Assembly (NCBI GenBank): GCA_018241695.1
Contig: JAFEDH010000011.1
Location: forward strand, 103,101 to 167,100
Source of the DNA: Pseudomonadota bacterium
GTDB lineage: Bacteria > Pseudomonadota > Gammaproteobacteria > Burkholderiales > Rhodocyclaceae
DNA: 64,000 bases
Reading direction: 5' to 3'
Shown here: positions 45,356 to 55,428 of the stretch, piece after piece
How positions within the stretch are numbered: position 1 is the stretch's first letter
Layout of the letters: each line of letters starts with the position of its first letter
Position numbers and translations under genes: made by a program
The notes under the pieces: model-generated
What the model was told of the DNA's origin: nothing
What the model saw: only the letters and a program-made list of their open reading frames with translations
Databases searched by the model: none

Positions 45356-46285
45356 TCAGCGGCTCCTACCGATCAACAGCACCCCCGCCAGCACCAGCCC
45401 GCAACCCGCCAGCTGCCACCACGAAAACGGGTCACCCAGGGTGACCCAGCCCAGGGCGATGGTGAATGGCGGCCCCAGGGTACCGATCAGCGCCGATCTG
45501 CCGCTGCCGATACGGTGGATGGCGGCCGACAGGGCCATGGAAGGCAGCACGGTGCAGAACCAGGCCACCAGGAAGGCATAGGCGTACACCGGCCAGGGCT
45601 GCAGCATCCCGCTCCATGGCCGGGTGAACGTGAAGTGCAGCAGCATGGCGCCAACCGCCACCAGAAGGGTCAGCACCGTCAGCAGCGCAGGACGGACCAC
45701 GCTCACCATGCGATTGGTTCCCGTCAGATACATCGCATAGGTCATGGCCGCACAGAGCACATAAGCCCCCCCGGTCCACACCGTGGCCGTATCGGTACCG
45801 CCTCTGAGGTCCTGCACGAATGCGGCGGCGATCCCCAGATAACACAGGACACAGGTGCCAACTTCACGCCAGCCGATCCGCTGACCAAGAAACAATGCAC
45901 CAAGGATCAGGGTGAAGGTCGGATAGGTGAACAGCACCAGACGCTCCAGCGCTGCCGAGATGTAGCGCAGGCCGGTGTAATCGGCGATGCCGGAAAGATA
46001 GCCGCCGAGAATGCCCAGCACTCCGATCGCCAGCCAGCCGCGACGGCTCAGCGGGCGGCCCGCCTGCAGGGGCCATTCACGCAACGCGACCCAGAGCAGC
46101 AGGGGCAGGGCGAAGAAGTTGCGCAGCGTCAGGAAGGTGATCGGATCCACCTGCCAGGCATAGGCATATTTGACGATAACCGACTTGAGCGAAAATCCGG
46201 TCGCCGCGAGGATGGCGAAAACCAGCCCTGCGCGCATCGTCTGGCGATGCGCGGCACCTTCGGCCGTCGCAACCGGCGGGTTCAC
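45356..46285 (-). CDS. EamA/DMT-family transporter (right of dodecin)
   Basis: A 309-residue inner-membrane transporter with two EamA repeats; [20 protein letters not shown] and [28 protein letters not shown] closely match the paralogue at 44092-45018. The GTG start overlaps the TGA of the HerA-like gene upstream (GTGA), so translation is coupled; ATG at residue 17 is an alternative start. The gene converges on dodecin. Substrate unknown. Confidence 0.9.
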   Translation of the reverse strand: MNPPVATAEGAAHRQTMRAGLVFAILAATGFSLKSVIVKYAYAWQVDPITFLTLRNFFALPLLLWVALREWPLQAGRPLSRRGWLAIGVLGILGGYLSGIADYTGLRYISAALERLVLFTYPTFTLILGALFLGQRIGWREVGTCVLCYLGIAAAFVQDLRGGTDTATVWTGGAYVLCAAMTYAMYLTGTNRMVSVVRPALLTVLTLLVAVGAMLLHFTFTRPWSGMLQPWPVYAYAFLVAWFCTVLPSMALSAAIHRIGSGRSALIGTLGPPFTIALGWVTLGDPFSWWQLAGCGLVLAGVLLIGRSR

Positions 46286-47817
46286 CGACGCCGTCCACCC
46301 AGCACCGATCCGAGCAGACCGCGCACGATCTCGCGCCCCAGCTGGGAACCGATGGTGCGCACCGCACTGCGAGCGGCAACCTCGATCATCGAATCCCCCG
46401 CGCGGGACCGGCTGGAGGGACGCCCGGCGATGCCACCCAAAATATCCCCCAACACTTCTCCCAGGCCGCCCGGGGCCGGAGTGGTGGAGCCGCTTGTACT
46501 GCCTGAAGGCGGGGATGCAACGGTCGTACCCCTGACACCACTCCCGGTCCCACCGAGCCGCTCGTAAGCCGAATCCCGGTCCAGCGTCTGCTCGTAATGG
46601 CCGAACAGGACTGAGGACCGGATCAGGGCAGTGCGCTCCTCGGCAACAAGGGGGCCGATGCGGGACGAAGGCGGCAATACCAGGGCGCGCTCGACGATGC
46701 CGGGCGTTCCCTGCTCGTCGAGAAAGGACACCAGTGCCTCGCCAACACCCAGTTCGGTAATCACCGCCTCCGTTTTCAGCGCGGGATTGGCGCGCAACGT
46801 CCGGGCAGCGGCCTGCACCGCCTTCTGGTCACGCGGCGTGAAGGCGTGAAGTGCGTGCTGCACCCGGTTACCGAGCTGCCCCAGCACGGTGTCGGGAAGA
46901 TCGAGGGGATTCTGGCTGACAAAGTAGATGCCGACCCCTTTGGAGCGGATCAGACGCACTACCTGTTCCACTTTCTCCAGAAGCGCGGGGGGCGCCTCGT
47001 TGAAGAGCAGGTGGGCCTCATCGAAAAAGAACACCAGCCGGGGCCTGGGCTGATCGCCCACTTCGGGCAGATGCTCGAAAAGCTCCGCCATCAGCCAGAG
47101 TAAAAATGTGGCGTACAGGCGTGGAGCATTCATCAGCTTTTCGGCAGCGAGGATGTTGATGACGCCGCGGCCCTCCCCGTCCGTCTGCATCAGATCGGCA
47201 ATGTCGAGCATCGGTTCGCCGAAGAAAACGTCACCGCCCTGTTCCGCCAGGGTCAGCAAACCACGCTGGATGGCGCCGATGGAGGCGGCGGAGACGTTGC
47301 CATAGCCGGTTTGGAAATCTGCGGCATGCTCCCCCACGTGCTGCACCATGGCCCGCAGATCCTTGAAGTCGAGCAGCAGCAGTCCCTGATCGTCGGCGAT
47401 CCTGAACACCAGTTGCAAAATCCCGGACTGGGTATCGTTGAGGTTGAGCAGGCGCGCCAGCAGCAAGGGCCCCATGTCGGAAACGGTGGCCCGTACCGGG
47501 TGCCCCTGTTTGCCATGGATATCCCAGAACACCACCGGACTGGCCCTGGGTGCCCAGGCGGTTTCTCCCAGCCGGGCAAGGCGTGCCTGAAGTTTGTCCG
47601 ATACGGTGGCGGCAGCCCCGAGCCCGGACAGATCGCCTTTCACATCGGCAAGAAATACCGGCACACCCGCCGCGGAGAACTGCTCGGCCATGCGTTGCAG
47701 GGTCACGGTCTTGCCCGTACCCGTGGCACCCGCAATGAGGCCATGACGATTGGCCAGGGCAGGCAGCATGACCAGATCGGTAGTGCCGGCACGGGCAATG
47801 GACAGGGGTGGAATCAT
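46282..47817 (-). CDS. HerA-like ATPase/helicase (DUF853, YjgR-like)
   Basis: A 511-residue P-loop ATPase with Walker [35 protein letters not shown], Walker [13 protein letters not shown] and [29 protein letters not shown]. The family is HerA/FtsK-like with no settled role. The C-terminal third includes a Ser/Gly/Thr/Pro linker followed by a Gly-rich segment as in other members. The ATG at 47817 gives the usual opening; the frame continues 48 bp upstream. It overlaps the EamA gene downstream and is divergent from yebC. Confidence 0.92.
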   Translation of the reverse strand: MIPPLSIARAGTTDLVMLPALANRHGLIAGATGTGKTVTLQRMAEQFSAAGVPVFLADVKGDLSGLGAAATVSDKLQARLARLGETAWAPRASPVVFWDIHGKQGHPVRATVSDMGPLLLARLLNLNDTQSGILQLVFRIADDQGLLLLDFKDLRAMVQHVGEHAADFQTGYGNVSAASIGAIQRGLLTLAEQGGDVFFGEPMLDIADLMQTDGEGRGVINILAAEKLMNAPRLYATFLLWLMAELFEHLPEVGDQPRPRLVFFFDEAHLLFNEAPPALLEKVEQVVRLIRSKGVGIYFVSQNPLDLPDTVLGQLGNRVQHALHAFTPRDQKAVQAAARTLRANPALKTEAVITELGVGEALVSFLDEQGTPGIVERALVLPPSSRIGPLVAEERTALIRSSVLFGHYEQTLDRDSAYERLGGTGSGVRGTTVASPPSGSTSGSTTPAPGGLGEVLGDILGGIAGRPSSRSRAGDSMIEVAARSAVRTIGSQLGREIVRGLLGSVLGGRRR

Positions 47818-47938
47818 GGATATCTCGAGTCGGAAGATGCGTCGCTTCCATTCTACCCACCCCATCCGGTCAGCCCGTCAGGTCACGCCGGGCCGGGTAA
47901 AATCCGGCCTTTACGATCCCAACCGAAGGAAACCCCTC

Positions 47939-48664
47939 ATGGCCGGACATTCCAAATGGGCCAACATCCAGCACCGCAAGGGTCGTCAGGACGCCAAGCG
48001 GGGCAAGGTATTCACCAAGCTGATCAAGGAAATCACCGTCGCCGCAAAAATGGGCGGGGGCGATCCTGCCGCCAATCCGCGCCTGCGCCTGGCCATTGAA
48101 AAGGCCAAGGCACAAAGCCTGCCCAAGGACAACATCGACAACGCCATCAAGCGCGGCACCGGCCAGCTCGAAGGCGTGGTCTATGAAGAAATTCGCTATG
48201 AAGGCTACGGCATCGGTGGCGCCGCGGTGATGGTGGACTGCCTGACCGACAACAAGATCCGTACCGTGGCCGATGTCCGTCATGCTTTCGCCAAGCATGG
48301 CGGCAACATGGGCACCGAGGGCTCCGTGGCCTTCCAGTTCAGGCATTGCGGCCAGATGATCTTCGCCCCCGGCACCGACGAGGCCGCTCTGATGGATGCC
48401 GCCATCGAGGCCGGCGCCGATGATGTGGTGAGCAACGATGACGGCTCGATCGAGGTGCTGACGCCGCCGAACGATCTCGCCACCGTCAAGGAGGCACTGG
48501 AAAAATCCGGCCTCTCCGCCGAATTCGCCGAGGTGGTGCAAAAACCCGGAAACGAAACAGTTCTGGCCGGCGAGGATGCGGTGAAGATGCAGAAACTCCT
48601 CGACGCCCTGGAAAGCCTGGACGACGTGCAGGAGGTCTATTCCACCGCCATCATCGAGGAATAG
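47939..48664 (+). CDS. yebC: YebC/PmpR-family protein (transcription or translation factor)
   Basis: A 241-residue YebC protein. The opening [22 protein letters not shown] pattern, the [19 protein letters not shown] segment and [13 protein letters not shown] are diagnostic. Members have been described as transcriptional regulators and, more recently, as translation factors easing ribosome stalling at proline stretches. AAGGA lies 8-12 nt before the ATG. It heads the yebC-ruv-tol cluster. Confidence 0.96.
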   Translation: MAGHSKWANIQHRKGRQDAKRGKVFTKLIKEITVAAKMGGGDPAANPRLRLAIEKAKAQSLPKDNIDNAIKRGTGQLEGVVYEEIRYEGYGIGGAAVMVDCLTDNKIRTVADVRHAFAKHGGNMGTEGSVAFQFRHCGQMIFAPGTDEAALMDAAIEAGADDVVSNDDGSIEVLTPPNDLATVKEALEKSGLSAEFAEVVQKPGNETVLAGEDAVKMQKLLDALESLDDVQEVYSTAIIEE

Positions 48665-48725
48665 TGGCCGTATAGGGCCGTTCACCGGCCCGGCCATGCT
48701 TCGTGGATCGTGTATCGTCCGCAGC

Positions 48726-49259
48726 ATGGGAGAAGTCATACGCATCCTTGGCATCGACCCCGGTCTGCGGGTCACCGGGTTCGGCATCGTGGATAAGGAT
48801 GGCCACCGCCTGGCTTACGTCGGCAGTGGCTGCATCCGTACCCGGGAGCAGGAATCCCTGCCCGAGCGGATCAGGACACTGCTCGATGGCATCACCGAGA
48901 TCGTCGCCACCCATCGGCCCGCACAGGCGGCGGTGGAAAAGGTCTTCGTCAATATCAATCCGCAGTCCACCCTGCTGCTCGGACAGGCCCGTGGCGCGGC
49001 GCTCTGCGCCCTGGTCGGCAGCGGGCTGCCGGTTGCGGAATACACCGCGCTGCAGGTCAAGCAGGCCGTGGTGGGCCACGGCAAGGCCGCAAAGGAACAG
49101 GTGCAGGAGATGGTCAAACGCCTGCTCTCGCTGCCGGGCGTGCCCACCCCCGATGCAGCCGACGCGCTGGCCTGCGCCATCTGCCATGCCCACGGCGGTC
49201 AGGGTCTGGGGGCGATGGCCACCCACGGATTCCGTGTCCGTAACGGACGGCTGATATGA
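48726..49259 (+). CDS. ruvC: RuvC Holliday junction endonuclease
   Basis: Resolves Holliday junctions with RuvAB. The 177-residue product has the first catalytic Asp in [12 protein letters not shown], Glu in VEKVFVN, and the closing acidic pair in [11 protein letters not shown]. The ATG at 48726 gives the conserved opening RILGIDPG. Its stop overlaps the next ATG by 4 bp (ATGA), but the next gene is a glycosyltransferase, not ruvA. Confidence 0.96.
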   Translation: MGEVIRILGIDPGLRVTGFGIVDKDGHRLAYVGSGCIRTREQESLPERIRTLLDGITEIVATHRPAQAAVEKVFVNINPQSTLLLGQARGAALCALVGSGLPVAEYTALQVKQAVVGHGKAAKEQVQEMVKRLLSLPGVPTPDAADALACAICHAHGGQGLGAMATHGFRVRNGRLI

Positions 49260-50482
49260 AAGACGGCATGCCCGCGACAGGAAGCGGCAGTGGTGGGTCG
49301 AGCGTCCTCTATGCTTGGGAATTCGGTGCCAACCTCGGTCATATCGGCACGTTCCTTCCGGTGGCACGGGCGCTGCGCCAGCGTGGCACCCGCGTGCATT
49401 GGGCGGTGGCCCATCCCCAGCAGGCCGTGCAACTGCTTCCGGCCGAGGGCTTCGCCTGGTTTCAGGCGCCCTGTGCGCCTGAAACTCCGCGTGAAGGCCC
49501 GCCCCTGAACTACGCGGACATCCTGCTCCGCTTCGGCTACGCCCATGCCCTGCAACTGCTGGCGACCGTCGTACCCTGGCGCGAACTGATCCGTGCCAGC
49601 GGTGCACAACTGGTGCTGGCCGATCATGCCCCCACGGCGATTCTTGCCGCCCGCACCCTGGATATCCCGGTGATGCTTTTCGGCGGTGGTTTCTTCGCCC
49701 CGCCCCGACGGCACCCCACGCCCAATATGCGCCCCTGGGCGCCGATTCCCGAAAGCACTCTGCTGGCCATCGATGCCCAGGTGATTCCCGCCATCAACGG
49801 TGTTCTGCACCATTTCGGCAAACCCCGGGTGACCAGTGTTGCCGATCTGTTCGATGTCGCCGAGGACAGCCTGCTCACCTTTCCGGAACTCGATCACTAT
49901 GCCGAGCGTGGCCCGGCCCGCTACTGGGGCACGTTGCCGGCAGCGGTGGCCGCCGCACCACACTGGCCCGACGCCCCGGGCCCCCGGGTCTATGCCTATC
50001 TGCGCCCGGAAACTCCGCACTGTCATGCAGCGCTGGCCAGTCTGCACCGGCTGGCGGGTTCGGTGCTGGTATTCGCACCGGGATTGCCCGCAGCGGTACG
50101 CGAACAATACGCGGCTCCACACCTTCATTTTGCCTCCGGACCGGTCGATCTCACCACGGCGGCACAGCAAGCCGACGCCGCCGTCACCTATGCCAGCCCG
50201 GCCGCCACCATTGCCTTTCTCATGGCCGGCAAGCCGATCCTGATGGTGCCCGGACATCTCGAGCAGTATCTGTTCGCCCGCCGTGTGGAGGAAATCGGCG
50301 CGGGACTGGTGCTGAATATGGATCAACCCGCCGACCAATTGCCCGGCCTGCTGCAGCGGCTTCTGGGCGATACTTCCCTTGCAGCCAATGCGGCCGGCTT
50401 CGCCCGGAAATACGCACACTTCGATCAAGGCGCCGTGATCACCCATATCGCCGACCGCATCGGGGAGCTTGCCCGTGGCTGA
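49256..50482 (+). CDS. UGT/MurG-like glycosyltransferase inserted between ruvC and ruvA
   Basis: A 408-residue GT-B-type protein. The N-terminal half reads [24 protein letters not shown], a typical acceptor-domain opening with the catalytic-type His after G. In the C-terminal half the nucleotide-sugar site is recognisable from [19 protein letters not shown] and [19 protein letters not shown], but the usual HGG is replaced by YAS, so donor binding may differ. Acceptors of this class include sterols, carotenoids, macrolides and lipids. It overlaps ruvC by 4 bp, and the next gene's GTG starts inside its last codons. Confidence 0.8.
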   Translation: MKDGMPATGSGSGGSSVLYAWEFGANLGHIGTFLPVARALRQRGTRVHWAVAHPQQAVQLLPAEGFAWFQAPCAPETPREGPPLNYADILLRFGYAHALQLLATVVPWRELIRASGAQLVLADHAPTAILAARTLDIPVMLFGGGFFAPPRRHPTPNMRPWAPIPESTLLAIDAQVIPAINGVLHHFGKPRVTSVADLFDVAEDSLLTFPELDHYAERGPARYWGTLPAAVAAAPHWPDAPGPRVYAYLRPETPHCHAALASLHRLAGSVLVFAPGLPAAVREQYAAPHLHFASGPVDLTTAAQQADAAVTYASPAATIAFLMAGKPILMVPGHLEQYLFARRVEEIGAGLVLNMDQPADQLPGLLQRLLGDTSLAANAAGFARKYAHFDQGAVITHIADRIGELARG

Positions 50483-51428
50483 CGGCGCCCGGTCCACTCC
50501 CCTCGAACCGGGACCCGCCCTCGCTGCCCATCCGCTGCGCTGCCTGTTTCTCGCCACCCGTCCGGCCTTTCTCACCATTACCGCGGTGGGCGTATTGCTG
50601 GGGCTGGCACTGGCAACCTTTCAAGGGGCCCCGTTGCGTCCTGTCGAAGCCGTCCTGACCCTGCTGCTCGCCGTGATCACCCATGCCGGCGCCAATGCGC
50701 TCAACGATTATTACGATGCCGGAAACGGCAGTGATGCCGCCAACACGGAACGGCTCTACCCCTTCACCGGTGGCAGCCGTTTCATCCAGAACGGCATCCT
50801 GCCTGCGGCACGGGTGGGACGATTGGGGGCCACCCTTCTTGCCGGAGTCATGATCCCCGGGCTCTGGCTCGTCGCCGGATCGGGTACCGGCCTGCTGCTC
50901 ATCGGACTGGCCGGCCTGCTCCTCGCTTGGGCCTATTCCGCGCCGCCCCTGAAACTGGCAAGCCGGGGGCTGGGAGAAATCGCCGTGAGCCTGAGCTGGA
51001 GCCTGGTGGTACTGGGCACGGACTATGTGCAACGCGGCCAATGGCATCCGGCCCCGGTCTGGGCAGGGCTGGGTTACGGCCTGATGGTGGCCAACCTGCT
51101 CTATCTCAACCAGTTCCCCGACGCCACGGCGGATGCCCGCGCCGGCAAGCGTACCCTGGTGGTGCGTCTGGGACGTCGCCGCGCAGTGACAGGGTATGGC
51201 CTGATCCTGTCCGCAGCACTGGCCCTGCCCGTAGCTACCGTGGCGACCCGGGTCCAGCCCGCCACGGCACTGCTCTGCCTCGCGGCCGCGCTGCCCGCAC
51301 TGGCGGCCTGGTGGCATCTGCGACAAAATGCCGGGAATCCGGCCGGTTTGCGGCCGGCGATCAAACTCACCCTGATCGCCACCCATCTCTACGGCCTGCT
51401 GCTGGCGGCAGGCTATCTGCTCGGTTAA
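50475..51428 (+). CDS. UbiA-superfamily prenyltransferase (MenA-like)
   Basis: A 317-residue integral-membrane prenyltransferase. The first Asp-rich motif is [14 protein letters not shown] and the second is [20 protein letters not shown], both intact and closest by eye to MenA (dihydroxynaphthoate prenyltransferase). Around eight hydrophobic helices are visible. Start GTG at 50475 has GGGGAG 7 nt upstream and overlaps the glycosyltransferase stop by 8 bp. Whether this is quinone synthesis or a different prenylation is open. ruvA follows after 10 bp. Confidence 0.87.
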   Translation: MADGARSTPLEPGPALAAHPLRCLFLATRPAFLTITAVGVLLGLALATFQGAPLRPVEAVLTLLLAVITHAGANALNDYYDAGNGSDAANTERLYPFTGGSRFIQNGILPAARVGRLGATLLAGVMIPGLWLVAGSGTGLLLIGLAGLLLAWAYSAPPLKLASRGLGEIAVSLSWSLVVLGTDYVQRGQWHPAPVWAGLGYGLMVANLLYLNQFPDATADARAGKRTLVVRLGRRRAVTGYGLILSAALALPVATVATRVQPATALLCLAAALPALAAWWHLRQNAGNPAGLRPAIKLTLIATHLYGLLLAAGYLLG

Positions 51429-51438
51429 GGACAATGCG

Positions 51439-52029
51439 ATGATCGGAAGGATCACCGGCCTCCTGCTGGAAAAAAATCCGCCCCAGCTCACTGTCGATGT
51501 TCATGGCATCGGCTACGAAGTGGATGTGCCCATGAGCACCTTCTACAACCTGCCCGGCGTGGGCGAGCCCGTCAGCCTGCACACCCATCTGGCGATCCGC
51601 GAGGACGGGCACTTCCTCTATGGTTTCCTCAGCGAACCGGAGCGCACTGCATTCCGTCAGTTGCTCAAAATTTCGGGCATCGGTGCACGCACCGCCCTGG
51701 CTGTGCTCTCGGGATTGTCCGTCACCGAACTGGTTCAGGCCGTGGCCCTGCAGGAAGCCGGGCGGCTGGTGAAGATTCCCGGTATCGGCAAAAAAACCGC
51801 CGAGCGCCTGCTGCTGGAACTGCGCGACAAATTGGCCGGAACCGTTGCAACCGGAACGCAGGGCGCCATGGCAGCCGCCATCCCCGATGCCGCCAGCGAC
51901 ATCCTCAACGCCCTGCTGGCCCTTGGCTATAACGAGCGCGAAGCCCTGGGCGCCATGAAATCCCTGCCCGCAGGCATCGCCGTTGCCGAAGGTATCCGCC
52001 AGGCACTGAAACTCCTTTCCAAATCGTGA
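51439..52029 (+). CDS. ruvA: RuvA Holliday junction DNA-binding protein
   Basis: A 196-residue RuvA that binds Holliday junctions and loads Ruv[32 protein letters not shown], the helix-hairpin-helix segments [14 protein letters not shown] and [18 protein letters not shown], and the C-terminal domain are all present. It is separated from ruvC by two extra genes and from ruvB by one. Confidence 0.97.
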   Translation: MIGRITGLLLEKNPPQLTVDVHGIGYEVDVPMSTFYNLPGVGEPVSLHTHLAIREDGHFLYGFLSEPERTAFRQLLKISGIGARTALAVLSGLSVTELVQAVALQEAGRLVKIPGIGKKTAERLLLELRDKLAGTVATGTQGAMAAAIPDAASDILNALLALGYNEREALGAMKSLPAGIAVAEGIRQALKLLSKS

Positions 52030-52039
52030 GGTCAATTAC

Positions 52040-52555
52040 ATGAACACGAGTTCTTCCCTCCCAGCACTGCCCCATTTCATCGAAGCTGAAACCGTCATCA
52101 ATATTCCCGTCGCACAGGCATGGGAAAAATTGCGCGATCTCTCCGTACCCCAGTATTACGTGTCCGGACTGCTCAAGACCACGTTCAATACCGCGCAGAA
52201 GGAAGGCGTGGGCGCCAGCCGCAAGGTGCATATGAAAAACGGCATGCTGCTGGATGAAACCGTCATCGAATGGGACGAGGGACGAGGCTTCACCATCCGC
52301 CTGCACAAGGGCGACAAGCCCATGATGCCCCTCTTCAGGGAAGCCCGTTTCCACTATCGCCTGGAAGATGCCGGTAACGGCCAGACCCGCTTCAGGCCCG
52401 CCATGGCCTTTGCCATGGGAGGTGGATTTCTCGGTGACCTGTTCTTCAATCTGCTGGTCAAAAAGGCCATGACCGGCAATCTGGGCCAGGTCGCCACGGC
52501 CATGAAACATTATTACGAAACCGGCAAGTCGGCGAATCCCGATTTTCCTGGCTGA
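52040..52555 (+). CDS. SRPBCC-family protein between ruvA and ruvB
   Basis: A 171-residue START/Bet-v1-like protein with the typical opening IEAETVINIPVAQAWEKLRDLS and a later region VIEWDEGRGFTIRLHKG that fits the barrel. The fold binds hydrophobic ligands; functions include polyketide cyclisation, lipid transfer and toxin activity. It starts 10 bp after ruvA and ends 55 bp before ruvB. No particular ligand is indicated, but the prenyltransferase and glycosyltransferase two genes upstream make a lipid ligand attractive. Confidence 0.82.
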   Translation: MNTSSSLPALPHFIEAETVINIPVAQAWEKLRDLSVPQYYVSGLLKTTFNTAQKEGVGASRKVHMKNGMLLDETVIEWDEGRGFTIRLHKGDKPMMPLFREARFHYRLEDAGNGQTRFRPAMAFAMGGGFLGDLFFNLLVKKAMTGNLGQVATAMKHYYETGKSANPDFPG

Positions 52556-52610
52556 GCCACGGGGTCGCACCGTCCGCCCCGCGTCAGGCCGGGGCGGGTA
52601 AACTGGGGCC

Positions 52611-53669
52611 ATGACCATTCAGCACGACAGCTTTGCCACCGAGGAACGCCTGATTTCGGCCGGCCGGGAATCTCCTCAGGAAGATGTCCTCGAACGCGCC
52701 CTGCGGCCGCGCAGGCTGGCGGACTATGTCGGGCAACAAAAGATTCGCGGTCAGCTGGAAATTTTTATCGAGGCCGCCCGACGGCGCAGTGAAGCCCTGG
52801 ATCACGTTCTGCTCTTCGGTCCGCCGGGCCTGGGCAAGACCACCCTGGCCCACATCGTCGCCCACGAGATGGGCGTCAACTTGCGCCAGACCTCGGGCCC
52901 CGTGCTGGAGCGGGCCGGCGATCTGGCCGCGATCCTGACCAACCTCGAACCTCACGACGTTCTCTTCATCGACGAAATCCACCGTCTCTCCCCTGTCGTG
53001 GAGGAAATTCTCTATCCGGCACTGGAAGACTTCCAGATCGACATCATGATCGGCGAAGGCCCGGCGGCCCGCTCGGTGAAGCTGGATCTGCCGCCCTTCA
53101 CCCTGGTCGGGGCCACCACCCGTGCCGGCATGCTGACCAATCCGCTGCGTGACCGCTTCGGTATTGTCGCCCGGCTGGAGTTCTACACACCGGAAGAACT
53201 CGCACTGATCGTGCGCCGGTCATCGCAATTGCTCAATTGCGACATCGTCGAGGAGGGCGCGACGGAAATCGCCCGGCGCGCCCGGGGTACCCCGCGTATC
53301 GCCAACCGCCTGCTGCGTCGCGTGCGCGATTTCGCCGAGATCAAGGCGGAAGGCCGCATTACCCGGGAAGTGGCCGATGCCGCATTGACCATGCTGGACG
53401 TCGACCACCTCGGCCTCGACCTGATGGATCGCAAGCTTCTGGGCGCCATGCTGGAGAAATTCGGCGGTGGCCCGGTAGGCGTGGACAATCTCGCCGCCGC
53501 CATCGGCGAAGCCCGCGACACCATCGAGGATGTGCTGGAGCCCTACCTGATCCAGCAGGGCTATTTACAGCGCACTCCACGCGGCCGCGTCGCCACCGCC
53601 AGTATCTGGCGTCATTTCGGGCTGGCCAGTCCGTCCAGCCATGGCACCCTGTGGCCGGATGCCGGGTAG
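52611..53669 (+). CDS. ruvB: RuvB Holliday junction branch-migration ATPase
   Basis: A 352-residue AAA+ motor for branch migration. [20 protein letters not shown], Walker [13 protein letters not shown], Walker [12 protein letters not shown], sensor-1 GATTRAGML and [10 protein letters not shown] near the C-terminus are all diagnostic. The ribosome-binding site is unclear. The following DUF707 gene starts 7 bp after the stop. Confidence 0.97.
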   Translation: MTIQHDSFATEERLISAGRESPQEDVLERALRPRRLADYVGQQKIRGQLEIFIEAARRRSEALDHVLLFGPPGLGKTTLAHIVAHEMGVNLRQTSGPVLERAGDLAAILTNLEPHDVLFIDEIHRLSPVVEEILYPALEDFQIDIMIGEGPAARSVKLDLPPFTLVGATTRAGMLTNPLRDRFGIVARLEFYTPEELALIVRRSSQLLNCDIVEEGATEIARRARGTPRIANRLLRRVRDFAEIKAEGRITREVADAALTMLDVDHLGLDLMDRKLLGAMLEKFGGGPVGVDNLAAAIGEARDTIEDVLEPYLIQQGYLQRTPRGRVATASIWRHFGLASPSSHGTLWPDAG

Positions 53670-53676
53670 GAACACA

Positions 53677-54345
53677 ATGGCAGATCAGGCGCTGGTCGTC
53701 ATTTGCGTACATCCCGGGCGCGACATACAGATCATCTTCGACACGGCAGCCCAGTTCCGGCTGGCTTATTTTGATTTCAGCGGCACCGGATACACCTCTG
53801 TGGAATATCCGTTCCAGACCGGCTGGTCGATCCGGACCCATGGCAAGGGGGAAGTCCTTGCCGCGCTGGCAGACCAGCATCTGACGGATTTTGACTACCT
53901 GGCCATCATCGATGATGACGTCGGATTGCGGATCAGCGACATCAATCGCCTGCTGCTGCTCGGCCGCAGCCATCGGCTTGACCTTTTCCAGCCCAGCCTG
54001 TCGGCGGACAGTTACATCTCCCACCCCCATCTGCGCCACCGCCCGAATCATGAAATGGTCGAAACCTCGTTTGTCGAGGCGATGATGCCGTTTTTTTCGT
54101 ACCTCACATTCGAACGCTGCCGGGATCTGTTTGCGCAAAGCCAAAGCGGCTGGGGGATCGATATCGTCTGGTCGGACCGCATATGCAGAGCCAGAGGCAG
54201 GCTGGGCGTTATTCATGCGGTTGTCGCCACACATCTGCGTCCTGTGCGCTCCCATACCTGGATCATGCCCAACGGGCTTACCCCGCCCGAAGAAATGCGG
54301 GCACTGATACGACGCCATGGCATTGGAAAATATGCCGTCCGCTGA
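53677..54345 (+). CDS. DUF707-family protein, glycosyltransferase-like
   Basis: A 222-residue protein matching the DUF707 pattern by eye: DYLAIIDDDVGLRISDINRLL with an acidic DDD metal-type motif, LDLFQPSLSADSYISHPH, FVEAMMPFFS, SGWGIDIVWSD and a late Val-x-x-His-Arg-Pro-Val like segment. This family is known mainly from plants and some bacteria and is considered GT-A-like. GGTAGGAA precedes the ATG. It sits between ruvB and ybgC, overlapping ybgC by 29 bp. Confidence 0.8.
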   Translation: MADQALVVICVHPGRDIQIIFDTAAQFRLAYFDFSGTGYTSVEYPFQTGWSIRTHGKGEVLAALADQHLTDFDYLAIIDDDVGLRISDINRLLLLGRSHRLDLFQPSLSADSYISHPHLRHRPNHEMVETSFVEAMMPFFSYLTFERCRDLFAQSQSGWGIDIVWSDRICRARGRLGVIHAVVATHLRPVRSHTWIMPNGLTPPEEMRALIRRHGIGKYAVR

Positions 54346-54760
54346 TCCATCCTCTCACCCCCGCACGGAATGCCGCGTGCGTGTGTATTACGAAGACACC
54401 GATGCCGGCGGTGTGGTCTACTACGCCAATTACCTGCGCTTCATCGAACGTGGCCGCACCGAATGGTTACGTGCCATCGGATATGACCAGCATCGGCTGA
54501 TGGCGGACAGTAGTGTGGTTTTCGCCGTACGTTCGCTGCGGGCCGAATATCTGCTGCCTGCACGGCTCGACGACGAATTGAACGTTTTGACCGCGCTGGA
54601 GTCCATGGGCAGGGCTCAACTGGCCTTTGCCCAGTCGATCCGGTGCGATGGCGCGATTCTGTTCGAGGCGGGTGTGCGTATTGCCTGTCTGGACAGCAGA
54701 AAAATGAAACCGGCCCCCATCCCCAAGGACATACTGGAAAAAATCAAATCATGGAAATGA
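54317..54760 (+). CDS. ybgC: YbgC acyl-CoA thioesterase of the Tol-Pal cluster
   Basis: A 147-residue hot-dog-fold thioesterase with RVYYEDTDAGGVVYYANYLRFIERGRTEWLR, the family's catalytic Asp motif. It usually opens tol-pal operons. The frame starts inside the preceding DUF707 gene; a second ATG at 54332 is possible and neither start has a strong ribosome-binding site. tolQ overlaps the end. Confidence 0.94.
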   Translation: MALENMPSADPSSHPRTECRVRVYYEDTDAGGVVYYANYLRFIERGRTEWLRAIGYDQHRLMADSSVVFAVRSLRAEYLLPARLDDELNVLTALESMGRAQLAFAQSIRCDGAILFEAGVRIACLDSRKMKPAPIPKDILEKIKSWK

Positions 54761-55428
54761 CCCAAGACCTGTCGATCATCGATCTCGTCGCCCACGCCAG
54801 CCTGGTGGTCAAGCTGGTGATGGCGCTGCTGCTGGGCGTGTCCCTCGTTTCCTGGTACTGGATTTTCCGCAAGGGCTTCGCGATTCGTGCCGCACGCGGC
54901 AAAACCGACGCATTCGAGCGCGATTTCTGGAGCGGCGGAGAACTCGCCACGCTCTACCAGAGCGCGGTGAATGACCGCCACAGTACCGGGGCCCTGGAAC
55001 GGATTTTCGAAGCCGGTTACCGGGAGTTCACCAAGCTGCGCGGGCAAAAGACCCTGGATCCCTCGGCCATCATCGACGGTGTGCGGCGCGCCATGCGCGC
55101 CACCTATCAGCGCGAGCTGGACGACCTGGATGCCCATCTTTCCTTTCTCGCCACGGTCGGCTCGGTTTCCCCCTACGTCGGCCTGTTCGGTACGGTCTGG
55201 GGCATCATGCATGCCTTTCGCGGCCTTTCCAGCATGAGCTCGGCGACGCTCGCCGCCGTCGCCCCCGGCATCGCCGAAGCCCTGGTGGCCACCGCCATCG
55301 GCCTATTCGCCGCGATCCCGGCCGTGGTGGCCTACAACCGTTTCGCTCACGACGTGGACCGGCTCTCGGTCCGTTTCGAGAGTTTCATGGAAGAGTTTTC
55401 CAACATCCTGCAACGCCAGCTGCGATGA
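54751..55428 (+). CDS. tolQ: TolQ inner-membrane proton-channel subunit
   Basis: A 225-residue MotA/ExbB-like subunit that, with TolR, uses proton flow to drive TolA. Three membrane helices are visible; the segment [22 protein letters not shown] and the helix [22 protein letters not shown] are diagnostic. Its ATG overlaps the ybgC end by 10 bp. Its stop overlaps the next start by 4 bp, but that gene is a glycosyltransferase rather than tolR. Confidence 0.97.
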   Translation: MEMTQDLSIIDLVAHASLVVKLVMALLLGVSLVSWYWIFRKGFAIRAARGKTDAFERDFWSGGELATLYQSAVNDRHSTGALERIFEAGYREFTKLRGQKTLDPSAIIDGVRRAMRATYQRELDDLDAHLSFLATVGSVSPYVGLFGTVWGIMHAFRGLSSMSSATLAAVAPGIAEALVATAIGLFAAIPAVVAYNRFAHDVDRLSVRFESFMEEFSNILQRQLR

